From Scatomonas sp963928055 (GTDB taxonomy: Bacteria; Bacillota; Clostridia; Lachnospirales; Lachnospiraceae), in assembly GCA_963928055.1 (NCBI GenBank), contig CAWVDN010000003.1:248001-312000 (forward strand): a DNA stretch of 64,000 bases, in the 5' to 3' direction. Of this stretch, positions 59,745-64,000 are shown piece after piece (the stretch's first letter is position 1; each line of letters opens with the position of its first letter). The translations under genes and the position numbers were made by a program. Under the pieces are notes generated by a model, which saw nothing but the letters and a program-made list of their open reading frames with translations, made no database searches and was not told the DNA's origin.

Positions 59745-60395
59745 ATGCTGGAAAGTTTTAAGACGGTTTATCAGGGCGGAGAAGCCGAGATCATCGAGAA
59801 AAAATCGCGGTTTATCGGTACCGTAAGGCCTGTGGGCTCCGAGGAAGAAGCTCTGGGATTTCTGGAAGAGATGAAAAAGAAATACTGGGACGCCACCCAC
59901 AACTGTTTTGCCGGTGTGGCGGGAAAACGGAGGGAATGGACCAGGGCCGCGGACGACGGGGAGCCTTCCGGCACAGCCGGCCGGCCGATGCTGGATGTGC
60001 TTCTGGGCGAGGATCTGTACGATACCGCGGTGGTGGTGACCCGCTATTTCGGCGGCACCCTTCTGGGGACCGGCGGCCTGGTGCGGGCTTATTCCAGGGC
60101 TGTGCAGGAAGCGCTGAAAGCCTGCGTGATCATAGAGAAGCGCCATGGAGTTCTGCTGGAGATCTCCGCGGACTACACGGATCTCGGCAGGATCCAGTAT
60201 ATCCTGGGACAGAGAAAGATCCCCCTTCTTCAATCCCTGTATACAGACCGGGTCCTGCTGGAGGCGGTGCTGCCGGCCCCGGAGGAGCAGAGCCTGCGCA
60301 AGGCCCTGTCCGAGGCGGCCGGCGGCCGCGCGGCAGTAGAAAAGAAGGGGGATCCCTGGTACGCGGAGATCAACGGCGAAGTGAAACTGTTTTAG
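59745..60395 (+). CDS. yigZ: YigZ/IMPACT family protein
   Basis: A 216-residue protein of the UPF0029/IMPACT family, ribosome- or RNA-associated and of uncertain bacterial role. The IMPACT domain shows IEKKSRFIGTVRPV, THNCFAGV, DDGEPSGTAGRPML and VVVTRYFGGTLLGTGGLVRAYS. A C-terminal UPF0029 ferredoxin-like domain follows. Its last 4 bases overlap the convergent cyclophilin gene. Confidence 0.9.
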   Translation: MLESFKTVYQGGEAEIIEKKSRFIGTVRPVGSEEEALGFLEEMKKKYWDATHNCFAGVAGKRREWTRAADDGEPSGTAGRPMLDVLLGEDLYDTAVVVTRYFGGTLLGTGGLVRAYSRAVQEALKACVIIEKRHGVLLEISADYTDLGRIQYILGQRKIPLLQSLYTDRVLLEAVLPAPEEQSLRKALSEAAGGRAAVEKKGDPWYAEINGEVKLF

Positions 60396-60910
60396 CGTTT
60401 CTCCGGTTCCGGATATTCTTCACCCAGCGTGTCCACCGTAATGGAGCGGATCACCTGGGGAGTCCGGGGACAGTCGCGGAAATCTGTGGGCACGTTGGCG
60501 ATGCGGTCCACCACATCCATTCCTTCGGTGATCTTTCCGAAAGCGGCGTAGGCGCCGTCCAGATGGGGAGCCGCCTTGTGCATGATAAAGAACTGGCTGC
60601 CGGCGGAATCCGGGTGCATGGCCCTGGCCATGGAGAGGACGCCCTCGGTGTGGCGCAGATCATTGGCCACGCCGTTCTGGACAAACTCGCCTTTAATGGA
60701 GTAGCCGGGGCCGCCGGTGCCGGTGCCTTCCGGACAGCCGCCCTGGATCATAAATCCGGGGATCACCCGGTGAAAGGTCAGACCGTCATAAAACCCCTTT
60801 TTTGCCAGGGAAATAAAATTGCGGACCGTATTGGGGGCGGTTTCCGGGTACAGTTCTCCCTTCATCACGCCGCCGTCTTCCATTGTGATCGTAATAATAG
60901 GATGAGACAT
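60392..60910 (-). CDS. Peptidyl-prolyl cis-trans isomerase, cyclophilin type
   Basis: Cytoplasmic cyclophilin of 172 residues that speeds proline isomerisation. FHRVIPGFMIQGG holds the catalytic Arg, and SAGSQFFIMHKAAPHLDG and AFGKITEGMDVVDRIA are conserved. No signal peptide. The start is ATG 60910 behind AGGAACA; the reading frame upstream covers the intergenic region and does not match the family. Confidence 0.93.
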   Translation of the reverse strand: MSHPIITITMEDGGVMKGELYPETAPNTVRNFISLAKKGFYDGLTFHRVIPGFMIQGGCPEGTGTGGPGYSIKGEFVQNGVANDLRHTEGVLSMARAMHPDSAGSQFFIMHKAAPHLDGAYAAFGKITEGMDVVDRIANVPTDFRDCPRTPQVIRSITVDTLGEEYPEPEKR

Positions 60911-61095
60911 ATCTTTTTGTTCCTTTCCTGATTTTTTTGAAGCCTGGACGCAGGCAGCTTTCATTATAAAGCAAATGGCCGGAAAGCGCAATCGCCGGTT
61001 GTCAGGCCCCGGGCTTCTGTGATAAGATAATCCTGCGGTCCTCCGGTCCGGCAAAGGGAGGTGGGGGAACGCAGACAGAGACAGGAGATAAACGT

Positions 61096-61551
61096 ATGAC
61101 AATCATAGAAAGCCGGAGCGAGGCGGAGACCCTGGCTCTGGGGAAAAAACTGGGAGAGCAGGCCCGCCCCGGGCAGATCTATACGCTGGACGGGGATCTG
61201 GGCGTGGGGAAGACCGTGTTCACCAAAGGGATGGCGGAAGGCCTGGGGATCCGGGAGCCGGTAAGCAGCCCAACCTTTACCATCGTCCAGGAGTATCACG
61301 GAGGCAGAATGCCTCTGTACCATTTCGACGTGTACCGGATCGGCGATCCGGAGGAGATGGAGGAGATCGGATACGATGACTACTTCTTCGGAGAGGGAAT
61401 CTGCCTGATCGAGTGGGCGGAAAAGATTCGGGAGCTGCTGCCGGAGGAGGTGATCCGGGTGACCATTGAAAAAGACCTGGATCGGGGATTTGACTATCGG
61501 AAGATCACAATAGAAGGGACGGAGATCGATCATGAAGATACTGGCCATTGA
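61096..61551 (+). CDS. tsaE: tRNA threonylcarbamoyladenosine synthesis ATPase TsaE
   Basis: ATPase of the t6A complex (with TsaB and TsaD), 151 residues. Walker A is DGDLGVGKTVFTKG near residue 34, with SSPTFTIVQEY, HFDVYRI and LIEWAEKI. ATG 61096 follows ACAGGAGA. It overlaps tsaB by 20 bases. Confidence 0.94.
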   Translation: MTIIESRSEAETLALGKKLGEQARPGQIYTLDGDLGVGKTVFTKGMAEGLGIREPVSSPTFTIVQEYHGGRMPLYHFDVYRIGDPEEMEEIGYDDYFFGEGICLIEWAEKIRELLPEEVIRVTIEKDLDRGFDYRKITIEGTEIDHEDTGH

Positions 61552-62251
61552 CAGTTCCGGCATGACTGCCTCGGCAGCGCTGCTGGAAGACGGACTGCTG
61601 CGGGCGGAATATACGGTGAATTATAAGAAGACCCATTCTCAGACCCTGCTGCCTATGATCGATGAGATCGTCCGCATGACGGAACTGGATCTGAACAGCC
61701 TGGACGCCATCGCGGTGGCCGGCGGTCCGGGATCTTTCACGGGTCTGCGGATCGGATCCGCCACCGCCAAGGGACTGGGACTGGCCCTTGACAAGCCCCT
61801 GATCTCCGTTCCCACGGTGGACGCCATGGCTTACAATTTCTTTGGCGCGGAAGGGCTGATCTGTCCCATGATGGACGCCCGCAGGTCTCAGATCTATACA
61901 GGGCTGTACCGGTTCCGGGGGGCGGCATTTCAGGTGCTCCTGCCGCAGAGGGCGGAAGCCGTGGAGGAGATGGCAGACAGACTGAACAGCCTGGGAGAAC
62001 CGGTGATCCTTCTGGGAGACGGCGCCGCCGTTTATCAGGAAAAACTCCGGGGGCTGCTGCAGGTTCCCTGGAGCATGGCTCCCGCGCATCTGAACCGGCA
62101 GAGAGCGGCAGCGGTGGGGAGTCTGGCTGAAACCTATCTGGCGGAGGGCAGGACGGAGACCGCCGCGGAGCATAAACCGGAATATCTGCGGCTGTCTCAG
62201 GCGGAACGGGAACGAAAAGAACGGGAAAAGAAAACAGGGGGCGCGGTATGA
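61532..62251 (+). CDS. tsaB: tRNA threonylcarbamoyladenosine synthesis protein TsaB
   Basis: A 239-residue ASKHA-fold partner of TsaD in t6A formation. ILAIDSSGMTASAALLEDG, KKTHSQTLLPMID, VAGGPGSFTGLRIGSATAKGL and PMMDARRSQIYTGLY are the family blocks. It overlaps tsaE and rimI (ATGA), so the three are translated together. tsaD is not in the window. Confidence 0.94.
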   Translation: MKILAIDSSGMTASAALLEDGLLRAEYTVNYKKTHSQTLLPMIDEIVRMTELDLNSLDAIAVAGGPGSFTGLRIGSATAKGLGLALDKPLISVPTVDAMAYNFFGAEGLICPMMDARRSQIYTGLYRFRGAAFQVLLPQRAEAVEEMADRLNSLGEPVILLGDGAAVYQEKLRGLLQVPWSMAPAHLNRQRAAAVGSLAETYLAEGRTETAAEHKPEYLRLSQAERERKEREKKTGGAV

Positions 62252-62679
62252 AGATCCGGGAAATGACGCTGGATGACCTGGAACAGGTCATGGAAATAGA
62301 AAAGGAGAATTTCTCCGTTCCCTGGACGGAAAATGGATTTTTTACGTTTCTGATCCGTCAGGATACGCTGTTTCTGGCGGCGGAGGATGAAGATGGCATT
62401 GCCGGGTACTGCGGCATCGTTATGGTCCCGGACGAGGGAGATATCACCAATGTGTCGGTGGCGAAAGGCCGCCGCAGGCAGGGGATCGGAACGCTGCTGG
62501 TGGAGGAGCTTCTCCGCCGGGCAGGGGAAGCGGGAGTCCGGAAATTTTATCTGGAAGTCCGGGAGAGCAATCAGGCAGCCCTGGCCCTTTATGAAAAACT
62601 GGGATTTCAGCGGGAGGGGATCCGCCGGGGCTACTACGAGGAGCCCAAAGAAAACGCGGTCCTTATGAGCCGGAAATAG
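62248..62679 (+). CDS. rimI: Ribosomal protein S18-alanine N-acetyltransferase RimI
   Basis: GNAT acetyltransferase of 143 residues. Motif A is VAKGRRRQGIGTLLVEEL (acetyl-CoA binding), with NFSVPWTENGFFTF at the N-terminus and ALALYEKLGFQREGIRRGYYEEPKENAVLM (given here only as the conserved end region, residues 108-137). It belongs to the tsaE-tsaB-rimI unit. Confidence 0.92.
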   Translation: MKIREMTLDDLEQVMEIEKENFSVPWTENGFFTFLIRQDTLFLAAEDEDGIAGYCGIVMVPDEGDITNVSVAKGRRRQGIGTLLVEELLRRAGEAGVRKFYLEVRESNQAALALYEKLGFQREGIRRGYYEEPKENAVLMSRK

Positions 62680-62790
62680 AAGTATCTTCCATATTTTCCT
62701 GTACCTCCCGCTGGAATCCGGAAAAGATCTGTATTATACTGACTTTGTGAAAAAACATCAAATTTTCAGGTGATCTTGGGGAGGACGCGC

Positions 62791-63033
62791 ATGAGAAAGT
62801 ATAACAGAAATACAGGAAAACTGGAGGAGGCTGTCTGCAATTGCTGCGGCAGAAGCCTGCAGGTGGAAAGGGGGATCCTGAAGGAAGGGATCTGCTCCGT
62901 AGATGTGGAGTGGGGCTATTTTTCTCGGAAGGATACCATGATCCACCGGTTTGATCTCTGCGAAGACTGCTACGACCGGATCACCGGGGAATTCCGGATC
63001 CCGGTGGAGGAGCAGGAGGAGACAGAAGTCTGA
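62791..63033 (+). CDS. Small Cys-rich hypothetical protein, 80 aa
   Basis: Not recognised by name. It has CNCCGRSL near residue 17 and CEDCYDR near residue 53, two CxxC-like knuckles that could bind zinc. Beta-rich between them. The start is ATG 62791 behind GGGGAGG. A TATACT box lies near 62734. It stands alone between rimI and a small membrane protein. Confidence 0.7.
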   Translation: MRKYNRNTGKLEEAVCNCCGRSLQVERGILKEGICSVDVEWGYFSRKDTMIHRFDLCEDCYDRITGEFRIPVEEQEETEV

Positions 63034-63062
63034 TAGACAAAACAGGAAAAATCTGCTATGAT
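63034..63062 (+). promoter_or_regulatory. Promoter of the small membrane protein gene
   Basis: TAGACA, a 17-base spacer and TATGAT (63057-63062). Confidence 0.55.
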
Positions 63063-63129
63063 GAAACAGCAGTCCGGCGGAGAAACCCGGCGGCTGTGAA
63101 TACGAAAGAAGAATGCGGGGTAAGAAAAA

Positions 63130-63450
63130 ATGTTTACGCAGACCTATGACTGGATCTTCGCTCTGATTTGCGGAGTGCTGGCAGTGGTATTTTTTCTGGG
63201 AAAAGGGCAGGGAGTTATGAGAGCCTTTACATCCAGAGAGCAGAGAAACAAGAAATCCAAGAGGACACCGGAACAGGAACTGAAATATCAGCGGGCCATC
63301 GGGGTCTTTCTGCTGGTGCTGGCCGCCTGCTCCGTGCTGATGGCGACCCTGGGGGCGGTGTATATCTGGATCTCCTGGATCGAGATCGCGGTGGTGGTCG
63401 TGGGACTGATCGTGATCGTAAAGTACCTGCGGAAGAATTTTCCGGAATAA
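63130..63450 (+). CDS. Small membrane protein, 106 aa
   Basis: Not recognised. Three hydrophobic helices (about 8-25, 55-78 and 82-99) and a basic loop (SREQRNKKSKRTPEQELKYQR) on the predicted inside. The start is ATG 63130, with weak Shine-Dalgarno GCGGGGTAAG. It ends before a terminator at 63501. Confidence 0.65.
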   Translation: MFTQTYDWIFALICGVLAVVFFLGKGQGVMRAFTSREQRNKKSKRTPEQELKYQRAIGVFLLVLAACSVLMATLGAVYIWISWIEIAVVVVGLIVIVKYLRKNFPE

Positions 63451-63500
63451 AGGATCGCATAGGGAAAACTGCATAAAATCCGGCGAAATGGAAAGAGTAA

Positions 63501-63530
63501 GGATGTCTGAGAGATCAGGCATCCTTTTTT
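63501..63530 (+). terminator. Terminator before the pstS-like gene
   Basis: GGATGTCTGA and TCAGGCATCC form a stem with a GAGA loop and one mismatch, followed by TTTTTT. Confidence 0.8.
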
Positions 63531-63548
63531 CGGTGCGCCTGGCGGGAT

Positions 63549-63609
63549 TTTACAAAGGCCTTTCCGCGTTTTACATAGATTTAACACAGAGGCTGTTTTG
63601 CATTTTACA
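63549..63609 (+). promoter_or_regulatory. Pho-box-like repeat array upstream of the pstS-like gene
   Basis: TTTACA at 63549, 63570 and 63604 and TTAACA at 63581 lie at spacings of 21, 11 and 23 bases, close to whole helical turns. This matches the PhoP-binding direct repeats of Firmicutes. A weak promoter (TTGCAT 63598, TATATT 63622, 18-base spacer) overlaps the last repeats. Confidence 0.6.
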
Positions 63610-63689
63610 AGGGCTTGCTACTATATTTCATGTAAAATCCAATTGTAAAAACAGAAAACAACACAAGAACAGAACAGGAGAAAATTATT

Positions 63690-64000
63690 ATGAAGAAAAA
63701 AGCAGTGGCAATTCTCATGACGGCAGCAATGGCAGCATCCATGATGATGGTGGGCTGCGGCAGCAGCAACGAGGCAGCAGAAGGCGGCAGCACAGAGACC
63801 ACCTCTACCCCCGCCGCTGAGGAGGCAGCTTCTACCCCCGAGGCAGAGGAAGAGACCGAGGGCGAAGGCGGCAGCGCAGGAGCGGAAGGCCCCATCGTGG
63901 TAGTATCCCGGGAGGACGGCTCCGGCACCAGAGGTGCCTTTGTAGAGCTCTTCGGCATCGAGCAGGAGGATGAGTCCGGCGAGAAAGTGGATATGACCAT
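63690..64000 (+). CDS. pstS: PstS-like phosphate-binding lipoprotein (3' partial)
   Basis: The first 103 codons of an ABC-transporter solute-binding protein; the gene runs off the window. The signal peptide is lipoprotein-type (MKKKAVAILMTAAMAASMMM, then VGCGSS), with Cys23 as the lipidation site. A Glu/Thr/Ser-rich tether follows. The mature domain begins with PIVVVSREDGSGTRGAFVEL, the phosphate-loop block of PstS (SGT). GAACAGGAG precedes the ATG. The Pho-box-like repeats upstream agree with induction by phosphate limitation. Confidence 0.88.
   Translation, partial: MKKKAVAILMTAAMAASMMMVGCGSSNEAAEGGSTETTSTPAAEEAASTPEAEEETEGEGGSAGAEGPIVVVSREDGSGTRGAFVELFGIEQEDESGEKVDMT

Noticed and set aside
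1..64000. CRISPR array, prophage or complete insertion sequence
   Set aside because: No regularly spaced direct repeats, no cas genes, no phage structural genes and no intact transposase were found.

Overview
The window is a GC-rich chromosomal stretch from an anaerobic, spore-forming Firmicute, most likely Lachnospiraceae (Clostridium cluster XIVa). The evidence is a large clostridial-type SRP RNA, [FeFe]-hydrogenase maturases (hydE, hydG), a NrdG-type radical SAM activase, a split transketolase, HPr kinase, a YyaC-like spore protein, and several small families that I associate with Lachnospiraceae (DUF1292-, DUF5685- and DUF5711-like). The genus cannot be fixed from sequence alone.

Layout. 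1-2243: 3' part of a domain-permuted GH3 beta-glycosidase. 2255-5955: thiazole/thiamine operon thiS-thiF-thiG-thiH-thiE behind a strong promoter and a leader with a terminator-like hairpin. 5966-11654: LysO-type exporter, a Cof-type phosphatase, and a three-subunit xanthine-dehydrogenase-like molybdenum hydroxylase whose large subunit shows four one-base frame changes. 11685-20034: a PHP-UvrD fusion helicase, a phosphopantetheinyl transferase, a FliB-like protein, a second Cof phosphatase, a radical SAM activase, an unknown protein and tadA. 20088-20173: tRNA-Ser(CGA).

20216-29881 is the accessory region. It holds gene debris, a DUF4143 ATPase, an EFR1-type flavodoxin/ferredoxin protein, a hipB remnant joined to a truncated DUF234-type protein, a GMP synthase with no glutaminase domain, two small inverted-repeat sequences, and a GntR-regulated double ABC exporter operon whose first half is much more AT-rich than its second half.

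30086-40864 is mostly core: AIM24-like protein, small DUF proteins, a HAD phosphatase, a ProX-type deacylase, SRP RNA, pfk, dnaX-ybaB-recR, a LacI regulator, transaldolase and split transketolase. 40866-47839 holds envelope and lineage-specific genes: YyaC; a LysM protein with an apparently dead JAMM/MPN domain; a DUF5711-like protein; and a three-gene operon of a zinc-ribbon membrane protein, a DUF5685-like protein and a cysteine-tailed J-protein. A roughly 200-bp MITE-like element lies directly in front of that operon. 48137-64000 carries an unknown gene coupled to hydE-hydG, then ftsH, uvrC-hprK-glcK, a class A PBP, yigZ, a cyclophilin, tsaE-tsaB-rimI, two small proteins, and the 5' end of a PstS-like phosphate-binding lipoprotein behind a Pho-box-like repeat array.

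Best candidates for something new: (1) the DUF5685-like protein carries DDxxD and DxxxDxxxD motifs spaced as in head-to-head isoprenoid synthases and sits with a zinc-ribbon membrane protein and a J-protein ending in a cysteine cluster; (2) the membrane-anchored pseudo-JAMM/LysM protein next to a predicted propeller protein; (3) the TAGCGTCAGTGTACA inverted-repeat family, seen three times; (4) the thi leader, which has a terminator but no recognisable TPP-riboswitch core.
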